DNA of 64,000 nucleotides from Rhodospirillales bacterium (GCA_025352665.1 JANXSM010000172.1:41108-105107); one strand, 5' to 3'; counted from the first letter of the stretch, positions 8,725 to 17,272 are shown. Made by a program: numbers and translations. Notes: generated by a model not told the origin, from the letters alone.

Positions 8725-9054
8725 CTAGAGGTAGTGGAGCAGGCCGACATAGGCCGCGATGAAGACCATGCCCGTCACCACGCTGTCCTTGTCGAACATC
8801 TCCAGCAGATATTCGGTGTAACTCGATGGCTGCAGGGAGTGTGGCGGCGGGGCGGCGAAGCGGAGGTTGGCACGCAGGGCCGCCGCGGCCGCAGCGTCAC
8901 GCAATGTGAAGCGCGTCCCAATGGCAGCATCTGCCGTCGCGGCATCGGCACGCCACAAGTTCGAAACGAACGGCGCCATCTGATGCTGGGGCGTGCAGGC
9001 GTATTCCTCCTGCAGCAAGAACTCATCCGTGTAAGTTACATCGAACGGGGTCAT
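8725..9054 (-). CDS. Hypothetical small protein with C-terminal membrane anchor (109 aa)
   Basis: No family recognised. The N-terminal 60 residues are polar and Ala-rich; residues about 90-109 (VVTGMVFIAAYVGLLHYL) form a single hydrophobic helix that ends the protein, the layout of a tail-anchored membrane protein. It lies upstream of the resolvase-like paralogue B on the same strand, with 143 bases between them. A very AT-rich region follows its 5' end and contains a possible promoter. The short length and accessory setting keep confidence moderate. Confidence 0.5.
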   Translation of the reverse strand: MTPFDVTYTDEFLLQEEYACTPQHQMAPFVSNLWRADAATADAAIGTRFTLRDAAAAAALRANLRFAAPPPHSLQPSSYTEYLLEMFDKDSVVTGMVFIAAYVGLLHYL

Positions 9055-9097
9055 TTCGGCACCTGTATCGTTGATGCACTATTGAATGCTTAAATAA

Positions 9098-9124
9098 ATT
9101 ATAACTTTCAACAACAAAAATCAA
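9098..9124 (-). promoter_or_regulatory. Possible sigma-70 promoter for the 109-aa gene
   Basis: Read on the minus strand, TTGATT (9124-9119) and a perfect TATAAT (9103-9098) are separated by 15 bases, inside a very AT-rich spacer about 45 bases before the ATG at 9054. The spacing is shorter than the optimal 17, so this is only a candidate. Confidence 0.35.
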
Positions 9125-9293
9125 TTATTAATTTAGTTATCGAAACTCGTTATTTTTGTAAATCTAATATATCGCATTTTCGATATTGGATAGTTGGATT
9201 ACGGCGGCTTTATTGAGTGTTTGTCGGTCTCGAAATCCCAACGCCACCGAGACGTCTTGATACGGTCAGGGATTTCCGAGACGTCCGGCTGAC

Positions 9294-9324
9294 AAAAAAA
9301 CCCTGCCCGGTCAGTGGCAGGGTT
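9294..9324 (-). terminator. Rho-independent terminator of the IS4-like fragment gene
   Basis: On the minus strand AACCCTGCC (9324-9316) pairs perfectly with GGCAGGGTT (9307-9299) around an 8-base loop and is followed by a run of seven T. It lies 28 bases after the stop of the minus-strand gene ending at 9353, as expected for an intrinsic terminator. Confidence 0.85.
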
Positions 9325-9352
9325 CGTTGCCGATACGCGCGGGCCGTGTTGG

Positions 9353-10186
9353 TCAACCGTTGCTGGAAAGCAGGGCCGCCAGCAGATCGGCATTGCGGCG
9401 GGTTTGTTCGAGCCGGGTGGTGGCCGTCGGATCGGCCTCGTAGCGGCCGGGCGTGCCGCGCAGGCTGGCAGAGATTAAACTCCAGCGAACGCAGAGCAGC
9501 CAATGGATCTGGGTATCCGCAAACAGCGCCTCCGGCCACGGCACAAAGTCGACGATGAAGCGGCGCGCGGATGCGGTCTGGCGCTCTAGGGTTTGCAGAT
9601 TATGCTGGCTGCGCAGCTGTTCCAGGAAGTGGCTCGAGCCACTTTGGACCGGCACTGCACTGTGCAGCATGATCGGGCTCGGCGGAAATCCAGGGCCCGC
9701 CGTCGGAGGCTGGCCGTGCTGGCGTAGCTTGTACTCGATCAGCCCGTCGACCAGGTGGCTGGTCCAGCCGGCGGCATTGCCCAGCCTGCGCAGCAGTGCG
9801 GGTTCGGTAACATGAGCGATATTCTGCAGGTCGGCGCGTTCTGTGATCATTCGCATCGGCATGCGGCCTGGCCCGTACATCAGGGTCAGGCACAGCAGGT
9901 TCTCGGCGGACGGCACGCCACGGCGGCGCAACATGGCGCCATGGGCGTGGGCGGAGGTGTCGAGGTCGACGATCCGGCCAATATGCTGGGCGGCGGCGAA
10001 CCAGTCCCGCGTGGCCTCGTCGGCGCGAGAGCCTGCGAGGCCGGCGGATGTAGGGCCAGCAGTGTCGTAACTGAACGACTCATAGGCCGCCTCGCGGAGG
10101 TCTGCTCTATCCTTGCCGTCGTCGCGTGCAGCGGCGGAACGGGAATGCATGCCGAAATCGGCGGGAAGGCCTCGGGCGATGGACAT
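9353..10186 (-). CDS. Protein with IS4-transposase-like N-terminal domain, no DDE core
   Basis: A 277-residue protein. Residues about 75-155 (LDTSAHAHGAMLRRRGVPSA, then LLCLTLMYGPG, then ALLRRLGNAAGW) follow the N-terminal helical domain found in IS4-family transposases of alphaproteobacteria. The remaining 120 residues do not show the DDE catalytic domain or the usual C-terminal YREK-like region; they are Trp/Arg-rich and of unknown type. The gene has its own clean intrinsic terminator and no terminal inverted repeats, so it looks like a captured or remodelled DNA-binding part, not an intact IS. The alternative is an old IS remnant whose frame happens to be open. Confidence 0.5.
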   Translation of the reverse strand: MSIARGLPADFGMHSRSAAARDDGKDRADLREAAYESFSYDTAGPTSAGLAGSRADEATRDWFAAAQHIGRIVDLDTSAHAHGAMLRRRGVPSAENLLCLTLMYGPGRMPMRMITERADLQNIAHVTEPALLRRLGNAAGWTSHLVDGLIEYKLRQHGQPPTAGPGFPPSPIMLHSAVPVQSGSSHFLEQLRSQHNLQTLERQTASARRFIVDFVPWPEALFADTQIHWLLCVRWSLISASLRGTPGRYEADPTATTRLEQTRRNADLLAALLSSNG

Positions 10187-10653
10187 CAGGTGCTAACCCC
10201 TTGCAACCCGATCGTGTTAGGCGAACGGAAAAGCTAAAAAAACACTCCAATATTTCAAAAAAAGGGTGGACGTAAATTATGGTGATTTTATTACTTGGAT
10301 CTTAATGCAAAGCGCCGCGAGAGTCCGCTGGCATCTGGCAGCAATGCGGTCAGTCAGGCATCTGGGTGCCGGCCTGCGCCAGGATTGCGCAATGCGGCGA
10401 CCTGCACCCTGCAGCACCGCAGGGTCGCCCGTTATCATCGGTGCTGCGATCATGCCATCAGCGATGGTCAGGTTCTGGCATGTACATGCAGGCCTGTTTA
10501 ATCCGACAAGGGGGCACAGCCAGGCCGGACCGGAAAGCCGACCCGGTCAACTTGAGGACGAGCGCCATGTTCCTGCCAAACAAGCGGGCTTGATCGCGGA
10601 TTGACGTCGGCGGACAGGGCCGCCAAAGCCTCGTGACCAAACCGGAGGCAAGG
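10187..10653. other. Spacer upstream of the porin gene; no gene recognised
   Basis: About 470 bases. The first 120 are AT-rich (several A5-A7 tracts, 10227-10265) and probably contain the promoters for the flanking divergent genes. The rest is GC-rich with a few short frames lacking coding character and an imperfect hairpin near 10409-10426 (ACCCTGCAG...CGCAGGGT). No RNA gene was recognised. Confidence 0.3.
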
Positions 10654-12054
10654 ATGCGCATCGCCGCCACTACATTCACCCTCGTGTTCCCGTTGGCGCT
10701 CCCTCTGGTGCTCGCCGTGACGCCCGCCTCGGCGCAGACCCCGGCGCCCACCGCACAGCAGCCGGCGACCGAGACTGCCACGAGCCCATCGGCGGAGAAA
10801 TCCCTCTGGGAGCGGGACACGCTGCTCGGTGACCCCTCCGGTCTGCGCAGCCGCCTGATCGACCACGGTATTACCTTCGCCATGACCGATACCGAGGAGG
10901 TGTTCGCCAATCTCGGCGGCGGTCTGCGCCGCGGCACCGTCTACGAAGGCCTCACCCAGGTCACTCTGAAACTCGACAGCGAGAAGTTCGGCCTATGGTC
11001 GGGCGGCACGCTGGTCGCCTCCGCCAACCAGATCCGCGGCCGCGGCCCGTCGCGCGATCTGGTCGGCAATCTGCAAACACTGAGCAGTATCGAGGCGCAG
11101 CCGTCTACCAAGCTGTACGACCTGTATTACGAACAGAGCCTGCTCGGCGGCAAACTCTCGATCCGTGCCGGCCAGTTCGGCGCCGACGAGGAATTCATCG
11201 TCAGCGGCTACGCGGCCAACTTCGTCAACAGCAGCTTCGGCTTCCCGATCCTGCCGGCGGTGGACCTGCCGAACGGCGGGCCGGACTATCCTCTGGCCAT
11301 ACCCGGCGTCCGGATCAAATTCGCACCGACCGACACGGTCACGTTGCTGGGCGCCGTATTCAACGGCAGTCCGATCGCCCTCGGCAGCAATCCGCAGGAT
11401 AACTCGGGCACCGATTTCCGCACCGGCGACGGGGTTTTTGCGATTGCCGAACTGCAATACGCGCTGAACCAGGCGGACAGCGACACGGGGCTTCCCGGCA
11501 CCTATCGGTTTGGCGTCTGGTACCACTCACAAAGTTTCCCAGACCTGTCGCCCCGCCAGGCCGTACGATCCTATCGCGGCAACGCCAGCGTCTATGCGGT
11601 GGTCGACCAACTTGTCTGGCGTGGGGGCAACAAAAACGCCGACAGCACCGATCCTACCAAGCAGCGCGGAATAGGTGTGTTCGCGCGGGTCATGGGCGCC
11701 CCTGACGACCGCAATACGGTCGATTTCGCGGCCAGTGCCGGCGTGGTCTGGAACGGTCCAATCGATCAGCGCCAGGATGACCGTCTGGCGCTCGGGGTGA
11801 ACTATGCACATCTCTCAAACCATGCCCGCACTGCTGACCGCATCGCCCAAGGCCAGATTGCGGGCTACCCGATCCGCAGCAGCGAAACCGCGATCGAGCT
11901 CAGCTATATCGCCCAGGTCACCGGCTGGATGCAGCTGCAGCCAAACCTGCAATACGTGACCCGTCCCGGGGGCGGGGTTCCGGCGCCTGATCTGCCGCAG
12001 CGGCTGCTGCGCGATGCCACCGTGCTGGGATTGCGGGGGATCGTCACCTTCTGA
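10654..12054 (+). CDS. OprB-type carbohydrate-selective porin
   Basis: A 466-residue outer-membrane beta-barrel precursor. The signal peptide is about 1-29 (hydrophobic Leu/Val/Ala run ending ASAQ). The mature part starts SLWERDTLLGDPSGLRSRL, then DHGITFAMTDTEEVFANL, the OprB opening, and continues with alternating strands to a C-terminal Phe (RGIVTF), the barrel closing signal. LSIRAGQFGADEEF and FRTGDGVFAIAELQY are further family patterns. The start at 10654 has GGAGG 7 bases upstream, better than the Met seven codons before it. OprB porins admit glucose and similar sugars. It stands alone, converging on the hydroxylase gene. Confidence 0.88.
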   Translation: MRIAATTFTLVFPLALPLVLAVTPASAQTPAPTAQQPATETATSPSAEKSLWERDTLLGDPSGLRSRLIDHGITFAMTDTEEVFANLGGGLRRGTVYEGLTQVTLKLDSEKFGLWSGGTLVASANQIRGRGPSRDLVGNLQTLSSIEAQPSTKLYDLYYEQSLLGGKLSIRAGQFGADEEFIVSGYAANFVNSSFGFPILPAVDLPNGGPDYPLAIPGVRIKFAPTDTVTLLGAVFNGSPIALGSNPQDNSGTDFRTGDGVFAIAELQYALNQADSDTGLPGTYRFGVWYHSQSFPDLSPRQAVRSYRGNASVYAVVDQLVWRGGNKNADSTDPTKQRGIGVFARVMGAPDDRNTVDFAASAGVVWNGPIDQRQDDRLALGVNYAHLSNHARTADRIAQGQIAGYPIRSSETAIELSYIAQVTGWMQLQPNLQYVTRPGGGVPAPDLPQRLLRDATVLGLRGIVTF

Positions 12055-12056
12055 TA

Positions 12057-12073
12057 CCAGCCCGCCGGGCTGG
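12057..12073. terminator. Short GC hairpin between converging genes
   Basis: CCAGCCC (12057-12063) and GGGCTGG (12067-12073) form a 7-bp stem with a 3-base loop directly after the porin stop and before the stop of the opposing hydroxylase gene. No T run follows, so termination is possible but weakly supported. Confidence 0.4.
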
Positions 12074-12101
12074 CCGGTGGCGCGCAAAATATGACGCAAG
12101 C

Positions 12102-12884
12102 TCAGCCCTTGGCGTAGAACCGTCGTTCCCATTCCTTATGGTTGCCGGCACTTTCGCGAATGAACGGCGTGAACACCGATAGATTGAGGATCAGCCAGTT
12201 CACCAACCGCGCCGGAAACTTGAGCGGCTTCACGAAATCCACGAACAGCACCACCCGCGTCTTGTCGCTGTGGTTCCAGGCCTCGTGCTCATAGGCGTCG
12301 TCGAACACCAGCACACGGCCCTCCTCCCAGTGGCAGATTTCGCGGTCGACCCGGATCGCGATGTCGCCCTCTGGCACGATCAGCCCCATGTGCAACCGCA
12401 GCACGCCGTTGTATGGCCCGCGATGGGGTGGCAGGTGCTTGCCGGGTTCGAAAATCGAGAACATCGCGGTCTTGATGCCAGGGATCTGCCGGATCGCTTG
12501 CCACGTGTCGGGGCAGGCGGCGATGTTGCGGTCTGACCGCACGCCATAGCCCACCAGGAAGAACGACTTCCAGCCGCGGTCCTTGCTGATCGTCTTCACA
12601 TCGGTCGAGATGTCCTGAACGCTCGGCAACTCACTCTGCCGCCGCAGAACCTGCGTCAACTCGGCACGGATCAAAGGCGCCCGCCGCTCGAGCTCCGCCA
12701 CCCAGGGAAACACGGCGTTGTCGTAGACCGGGGGATTGCCGACACGCGAGTGGCGGATGTTCAGTCGCTCCGCAGCCTCCACAATGCGCATGAAAGCCCG
12801 TGCGATCCGGCTCGGTCGCGTCAACGGAACGATCCGGTCGGTACCGAAACTTTGGCTGGGCTCGGCGAGCGGCATAGGCCGCAT
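12102..12884 (-). CDS. Aspartyl/asparaginyl beta-hydroxylase family dioxygenase (LpxO-like)
   Basis: A 2-oxoglutarate/Fe(II)-dependent hydroxylase of about 260 residues. The domain starts at NPPVYDNAVFPWVAELE and has the metal/cosubstrate motifs HRGPYNGVLRLHMGL and EGRVLVFDDAYEHEAWN: the His of HRGP, the acidic cluster and the second His supply the facial triad and the Arg contacts 2-oxoglutarate. Family members hydroxylate lipid A acyl chains (LpxO) or peptidyl Asp/Asn; the C-terminal hydrophobic stretch (LVNWLILNLSVF) suggests membrane association, which favours the lipid branch. The start is uncertain: in-frame Met codons at 13001, 12884 and 12791 all lack a good ribosome site; 12884 is used as a compromise. 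Confidence 0.82.
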   Translation of the reverse strand: MRPMPLAEPSQSFGTDRIVPLTRPSRIARAFMRIVEAAERLNIRHSRVGNPPVYDNAVFPWVAELERRAPLIRAELTQVLRRQSELPSVQDISTDVKTISKDRGWKSFFLVGYGVRSDRNIAACPDTWQAIRQIPGIKTAMFSIFEPGKHLPPHRGPYNGVLRLHMGLIVPEGDIAIRVDREICHWEEGRVLVFDDAYEHEAWNHSDKTRVVLFVDFVKPLKFPARLVNWLILNLSVFTPFIRESAGNHKEWERRFYAKG

Positions 12885-13001
12885 AAGTTGTTGTTGCACC
12901 AAGATATCCCCCGACGAGTCTGCACCAAAAGTCGATTCGGACGGTGACAGTTCCCAAACCGTCCGATTAATCGACTTTGTCGATCCGAACGGGCAGGGCA
13001 A

Positions 13002-13534
13002 TCGTTGGAGTATGGAGTTGCGATTACATTCGCGTTAACATATCAGGCGCGCGCATCCGACGGGCAATAGCCCTTGAGTTCGCAGCGACGCGCGCGGCCC
13101 AGACGCCAGGCCTCGCATGGCTGGCCGGACAGTTGCCGCCGGATCAGGGACAAGCCGTGCGCGCGTGCAACCAGAACGTGATGACCGCAGGTGGAATCAC
13201 CGAAAAGTCTGAATCACGCAATAAAACAAAGAGCCAGAGCGGGATGACGTCGCCTATCAGACGCCATTCCGCTCTAGGCAGGTCAGCAACAGCCTTTCGC
13301 CATTCAGGAAGATCCAGCTGCCGAGGTAATTACCGAATATACGACGACAAGGCGGCTGGCCCAGGTGAGCGGCGACACCGGGCTCGCCGGGGACTATACT
13401 ATGTCCACCTGCGCTCTTCGGGTGTGGGGCTGGCAGGAAGTGAGTTTTCTGATGAGGTTTGTCACGGGATCGCGACGCCACGCCTGCCACGAGGCATGCA
13501 GCGGTTGGGCGCATTTCCTGTACGGAACCAGGCG
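13002..13534. other. Spacer with one repeat copy; otherwise nothing recognised
   Basis: Apart from the intergenic repeat at 13173-13277, this stretch has only frames of poor coding quality on either strand. Long overlapping frames here (over 150 codons on both strands) lack any family similarity I can see and run across the palindromic repeat, so I do not accept them. Confidence 0.35.
13173..13277. repeat. Intergenic palindromic repeat, copy 1
   Basis: About 105 bases made of two hairpin halves. Half A reads ACGTGATGACCGCAGGTGG...CACCGAAAAGTCTGAATCACG, whose ends (CGTGAT/ATCACG) pair. Half B reads AGAGCGGGATGACGTC, then a short loop, then GACGCCATTCCGCTCT. This copy has a few mismatches in the half-B stem compared with the copies at 45 and 51 kb. 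Confidence 0.85.
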
Positions 13535-13741
13535 ATGATCTGCCCCGAGCTCGCCATCGTCCTGGGCGGGACGGCGGCGACGATGATCCTGGGCCTGGTG
13601 GAGCATTGGGCCATGATTCTGCCCGTGCGCTTCGCCGGCCTGTGGAACTTGCGCAGCATCCCGGCACCGGCGCCGCTGGAAGTACATGCCCACCGCTCCC
13701 ACACTCACCGTAGTTTGGCACAGGTCCAGAGGATCCCATGA
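13535..13741 (+). CDS. Small hydrophobic protein upstream of hemA (68 aa)
   Basis: A 68-residue frame starting [20 protein letters not shown], with one probable membrane helix in its first half and a His/Pro-rich tail. Third codon positions are mostly G or C over the first 50 codons, as in neighbouring genes, and the stop overlaps the hemA start as ATGA, suggesting translational coupling. An in-frame ATG at 13496 would add 13 residues. No family is recognised, and a chance frame remains possible. Confidence 0.42.
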   Translation: MICPELAIVLGGTAATMILGLVEHWAMILPVRFAGLWNLRSIPAPAPLEVHAHRSHTHRSLAQVQRIP

Positions 13742-14961
13742 ATTACGAAGCCTTCTTCGGCAAGCAGCTCGACGGTCTGCGGCGCGAAGGCCGCTACCGT
13801 GTTTTCGCCGACCTGGAACGCCATGCCGGCCGCTTCCCCCGCGCCACCCGCCATACCAAACGCGGCAAGCGCGACGTGGTCGATGAGGTGACGGTGTGGT
13901 GCTCGAACGACTATCTCGGCATGGGCCAGCACCCGGACGTGCTGGCCGCGATGCACGCAGCGCTCGACCAATGTGGCGCCGGCGCCGGTGGCACCCGCAA
14001 CATCAGCGGCACCAACCACCACCATGTCATCCTCGAACAGGAACTGGCCGACCTGCATCGCAAGGAGGCGGCGCTGCTGTTCACCTCCGGCTATGTCTCC
14101 AACTGGGCGACCCTCTCCACGCTGGCCTCGAAAATGCCCGGTTGCGTGATCCTGTCCGACGCCGGCAACCACGCTTCGATGATCGAAGGCATTCGCCACA
14201 GCCGCGCCGAGACGATCATCTGGAAGCACAACGACGTGGCCGACCTCGAGACCAAGCTCGCCATGCTTGATCCCGCGCGCCCCAAGTTGATTGCCTTTGA
14301 GAGCGTGTACTCCATGGAGGGCGACATTTGCCCGATGCTGGAAATCTGCGACCTCGCGGATAAATACGCCGCGATGACCTATCTCGACGAGGTCCATGCC
14401 GTCGGCATGTATGGCCACCGTGGCGGCGGCATTTCCGAGCGCGAGGGCCTGGCGCATCGCATCACCGTCATCGAGGGCACGCTGGCCAAGGCGTTCGGCG
14501 TGGTCGGCGGCTATATCGCAGGCTCGGCCAACATGTGCGACTTCGTGCGCAGCTTCGCCTCCGGCTTCATCTTCAGCACCGCCCTGCCTCCGGCGGTGGC
14601 CGCTGGGGCGGTGGCGAGCATCCGCTATCTCAAGACCAGCACGAAGGAACGCGAGCTACAGCAGGAACGCGCCGCCACCTTGCGGGTCATGCTCGATATC
14701 GCGGGATTGCCGCATCACGACAACACCAGCCACATCGTGCCGGTGATGGTGGGCGACGCCGTGCGCTGCAAGCAGCTCAGCGACCTGCTGCTCGACTACT
14801 ACGGGATTTACGTACAACCGATCAATTACCCCACCGTCGCCCGCGGCACCGAGCGGCTGCGGCTGACTCCAGGGCCACTCCACACCGACGAGGACATGGC
14901 GCATCTGGTGGCGTCGCTCGCGGAAATCTGGTCGGAGCTGAGCTTGGCCCGCGCCGCGTAA
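13738..14961 (+). CDS. hemA: 5-aminolevulinate synthase
   Basis: A 407-residue PLP enzyme that condenses glycine and succinyl-CoA to 5-aminolevulinate, the C4 (Shemin) route used by alphaproteobacteria. Visible alpha-oxoamine-synthase features are [15 protein letters not shown] (about 55-69), [12 protein letters not shown] (85-96), [12 protein letters not shown] (PLP-ring contacts, about 219-230), and [13 protein letters not shown] with the Schiff-base lysine at 251. The C-terminal REG-LRLTPGP pattern is present as [13 protein letters not shown]. Length is standard. AGAGG lies just before the ATG. The next gene downstream, 169 bases away on the same strand, is heme oxygenase. Confidence 0.96.
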   Translation: MNYEAFFGKQLDGLRREGRYRVFADLERHAGRFPRATRHTKRGKRDVVDEVTVWCSNDYLGMGQHPDVLAAMHAALDQCGAGAGGTRNISGTNHHHVILEQELADLHRKEAALLFTSGYVSNWATLSTLASKMPGCVILSDAGNHASMIEGIRHSRAETIIWKHNDVADLETKLAMLDPARPKLIAFESVYSMEGDICPMLEICDLADKYAAMTYLDEVHAVGMYGHRGGGISEREGLAHRITVIEGTLAKAFGVVGGYIAGSANMCDFVRSFASGFIFSTALPPAVAAGAVASIRYLKTSTKERELQQERAATLRVMLDIAGLPHHDNTSHIVPVMVGDAVRCKQLSDLLLDYYGIYVQPINYPTVARGTERLRLTPGPLHTDEDMAHLVASLAEIWSELSLARAA

Positions 14962-14970
14962 ACCGGACTG

Positions 14971-14984
14971 GTCATCACGCTCTA
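14971..14984. repeat. Fragment of the intergenic repeat (14 bp)
   Basis: GTCATCACGCTCTA is the exact reverse complement of the first 14 bases of half A of the repeat family (TAGAGCGTGATGAC). It lies 9 bases after the hemA stop with no second arm, so it is a remnant or a minimal copy. Confidence 0.55.
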
Positions 14985-15130
14985 AGCTCGCCAGCGTGGC
15001 CCGGGCGGGCGAGGTGCTTGACCGATTGATCCGCCATGCCGACGTGAAGTCGGATATAGAGTGCCGTCCATGAACAGCAGGTTGGATTGTCGACAGTGAC
15101 AACGAATAAGCCGGCCAGCGAAGCCGGCGG

Positions 15131-15772
15131 ATGACCCAGCACACCCTGTCGGCGCGGCTGTGGGCGCGTACCAAAGCATTGCACGTCCAGGCGGAACGCT
15201 CCGGCTACCTCGCGCGGCTGCTGCGGGGGGAGGGCAACCGGCTCGGCTACGCCATGCTCCTGCACAATCTATTGCCGGTGTATCAAGCGCTGGAGAAGGG
15301 GCTCGCGCGCCACGCGGGCGAACCCGGCGTCGGCCGTCTGGCGCTGCCGCAGGTCTGGCGGGTTGCCGCGCTGCGGGCCGATCTGGCCACGCTGGGCGTG
15401 CCCGAACTGCCCGCCTTGCCCGCTGCCACCAGCTATGCCGCGGGTGTCGCCGCCACCGCAGAAGGAGACGGCGCGGGCCTGATCGGCCATGCCTACACCC
15501 GTACGATGGGTGATCTCAGCGGTGGCCAGATCCTGCGCCGCTTGCTCGGCGAAAGCCTGCAGCTTGGGCCGGACGCCTTGTCCTTCTACCACTTCCCCGC
15601 CATCGCCGACGTTGTCGCATTCAAATCGTTCTACCGCGACGAGATCGACGCCGCCGAAGGCGAGATCGGCGATCCCGAGGTTGTTCTGATGGGGGCCGAA
15701 GCAGCGTTTCGCCACAACATCGCCCTCTCGGAAGCGATCGAGGCCGCCGTGTCCGCCTTAGCGGAGGGCTGA
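15131..15772 (+). CDS. Biliverdin-producing heme oxygenase
   Basis: A 213-residue heme oxygenase of the HmuO/BphO type, which opens heme to biliverdin, CO and iron. His18 (TKALHVQAE) is placed like the proximal heme ligand. The distal-helix signature GHAYTRTMGDLSGGQIL (about 119-135), including the two flexible glycines, is intact, followed by FYHFPAI and FKSFYRDEID. No signal peptide, so cytosolic. It follows hemA on the same strand; making and degrading heme side by side suggests bilin supply or iron release, but no phytochrome with a bilin-binding Cys is in the window. The ribosome site before the ATG is weak (GGCGG). Confidence 0.88.
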   Translation: MTQHTLSARLWARTKALHVQAERSGYLARLLRGEGNRLGYAMLLHNLLPVYQALEKGLARHAGEPGVGRLALPQVWRVAALRADLATLGVPELPALPAATSYAAGVAATAEGDGAGLIGHAYTRTMGDLSGGQILRRLLGESLQLGPDALSFYHFPAIADVVAFKSFYRDEIDAAEGEIGDPEVVLMGAEAAFRHNIALSEAIEAAVSALAEG

Positions 15773-16297
15773 ACATGGCAATCGCCCTCGCGTTTCCCGC
15801 CATCGGCGGCGTGCTGGTGTTCGGCGATCGCGTTGCCGGCACCGCGTGCTGTCCGGCCGAAGCCCTTCCCTGATGATGCCGGCCGCGGCGGTGATGAAGC
15901 CTCACCTTCGACGCGGTCAAGCCGCGGCATTCTCAGCCATCGCGGTTGGGTATCCAACATTTGGGAACAATACCGGCATTTTCATCGCACCCACGTGCAG
16001 ACAATCGCCGTGAGTTTCTGCTTCACCACCCGCTTTGCGCCGTCGCTGCGTTCGGCACGCGTGCTGTCGGTGCTCAACCTGGGCAAGGGGGCAGCCAGTG
16101 ATCGTGGCTGCGGGTGTATCGCCGCGCCGACGGCTCGGAACGGCGTGAATCCTGTGGGAATACGCGGCCCGGGCCTGTTGCATTGCACCATCGCGCGCAC
16201 CCAGGCGTTGCCGAAATTTTCCTGGCGGTTATATACCGGGTGACAGGGCGCCCGAGTGAGAATGGGCTCCGGGTTTCTTGCAGGAAGGTGATGCGCG
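15773..16297. other. Spacer between heme oxygenase and cytochrome c; no convincing gene
   Basis: About 525 bases. A 32-codon frame (15775-15873) begins 3 bases after the heme oxygenase stop and has GC-rich third positions, but shows no known feature; it may be a remnant. The rest has only shadow-like frames. AGGAAGG near 16281 is the ribosome site of the cytochrome gene. Confidence 0.3.
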
Positions 16298-17272
16298 ATG
16301 GATTCGATGATGATCAACAAGGCGGCCGCCGCCGTGCTCGTCTCGGGCATCGCCTTTTTCATGGCCGGACGGGTCGGTGACCTCCTGGTGAAACCCCAGG
16401 AGTTGACCAAGACCGCCATTGCGATCGACATGGGGGCCGGTGGAGCCGCCCCTCCACCCGCCGTTGAGGCGCCGCTGCCGGTGCTGCTGGCCGCGGCTGA
16501 CCCCAAAGCAGGCCAGGCCGATTTCGCGGCGGCCGGATGCGTCGCCTGCCACTCCGTCAACGAGGGGGGCAAGGCCGGCGTTGGCCCCAACCTTTACGGC
16601 GTGGTCGGTGCGAAGGAGGGCGGTCGTCCTGGCTTCGTCTATTCAGCGGCCCTGTCGGGCAAGGGCGGCGAGTGGACCTTCGAGAATCTGAACACCTGGA
16701 TCACCAAGCCGGCCGCCTTCGCGCCGGGTACCAAGATGAGCTACGCGGGCCTGGCTGATGCCAAGAAACGTTCGGAGATCCTGGTTTATCTGCGCACCTT
16801 GGCGGCGACCCCCATGGCATTGCCCGCGGTCCCCGCCGGTGCTGTGGCAGCCACCACTACCAGCACTACCAGCACCACCGGCCCTGCCGCGCCGCCGGCC
16901 GCCCCCGAATCCTTCGACACGCTGTTGGCCAAAGCCGATGTCGACCAGGGCAAGACCGCGACGCTGAAGCTGGGTTGCGTTGCCTGCCATAGCTTCACCG
17001 AAGGCGGCAAGAACGGCCTTGGCCCAAACCTTTACGGCGTCGTTGGCGGCAAGCAGGCCTCGCATGAGGGGTTCGTCTATTCTGCCGCTCTCAAGGCAAA
17101 GGACGGCATCTGGACGTTCGATACGCTCAATACCTGGCTCACCAAGCCCGCGGCCTATGCGCCTGGCACCAAGATGACCTACGCAGGCGTGGCCGATACC
17201 GCGACGCGGGCCAATCTGGTTGCCTATCTCCGCTCGCTCTCAGCCAATCCGGCGCCGTTGCCGACGCCCTGA
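16298..17272 (+). CDS. Membrane-anchored tandem two-heme cytochrome c (CycM-like domains)
   Basis: A 324-residue protein. Residues about 7-30 (INKAAAAVLVSGIAFFMAG) form an uncleaved N-terminal membrane anchor. Two class I cytochrome c domains follow: heme motif C81-x2-C84-H85 with probable Met147 ligand, and C227-x2-C230-H231 with Met293. The domains are close copies of each other (CVACHS, GPNLYGVVG, GFVYSAAL, LNTW, TKPAA, APGTKM in both), so they arose by internal duplication. A Thr/Ser/Ala/Pro linker (about 180-205) joins them. Single-domain relatives are membrane cytochromes c552 (CycM) feeding cytochrome aa3 oxidase. AGGAAGG precedes the start. Likely faces the periplasm and carries electrons to an oxidase. 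Confidence 0.92.
   Translation: MDSMMINKAAAAVLVSGIAFFMAGRVGDLLVKPQELTKTAIAIDMGAGGAAPPPAVEAPLPVLLAAADPKAGQADFAAAGCVACHSVNEGGKAGVGPNLYGVVGAKEGGRPGFVYSAALSGKGGEWTFENLNTWITKPAAFAPGTKMSYAGLADAKKRSEILVYLRTLAATPMALPAVPAGAVAATTTSTTSTTGPAAPPAAPESFDTLLAKADVDQGKTATLKLGCVACHSFTEGGKNGLGPNLYGVVGGKQASHEGFVYSAALKAKDGIWTFDTLNTWLTKPAAYAPGTKMTYAGVADTATRANLVAYLRSLSANPAPLPTP

Noticed and set aside
9299..9324. Hairpin considered as an IS terminal inverted repeat
   Set aside because: The T run on one side and position after a stop codon fit an intrinsic terminator; no partner repeat found at the other end of the IS4-like gene.
10266..10604. A 112-codon frame in the spacer before the porin gene
   Set aside because: Starts in AT-rich DNA without a ribosome site, shows no family pattern and has poor codon bias.
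13173..13277. Repeat family considered as CRISPR
   Set aside because: Copies are dispersed or in tandem pairs without unique spacers of even length; they are two-hairpin intergenic elements.
13257..13739. A 160-codon minus-strand frame before hemA
   Set aside because: Low-complexity Pro/Arg/Ser composition, overlaps the repeat and has no similarity.
12977..13741. A 254-codon plus-strand frame from the hydroxylase start to hemA
   Set aside because: It runs through the palindromic repeat at 13173-13277 and lacks coding character in its first two thirds; only the last 68 codons were kept as a possible small gene.
15775..15873. A 32-codon frame right after heme oxygenase
   Set aside because: Too short and featureless to support as a gene although its codons are GC-biased.
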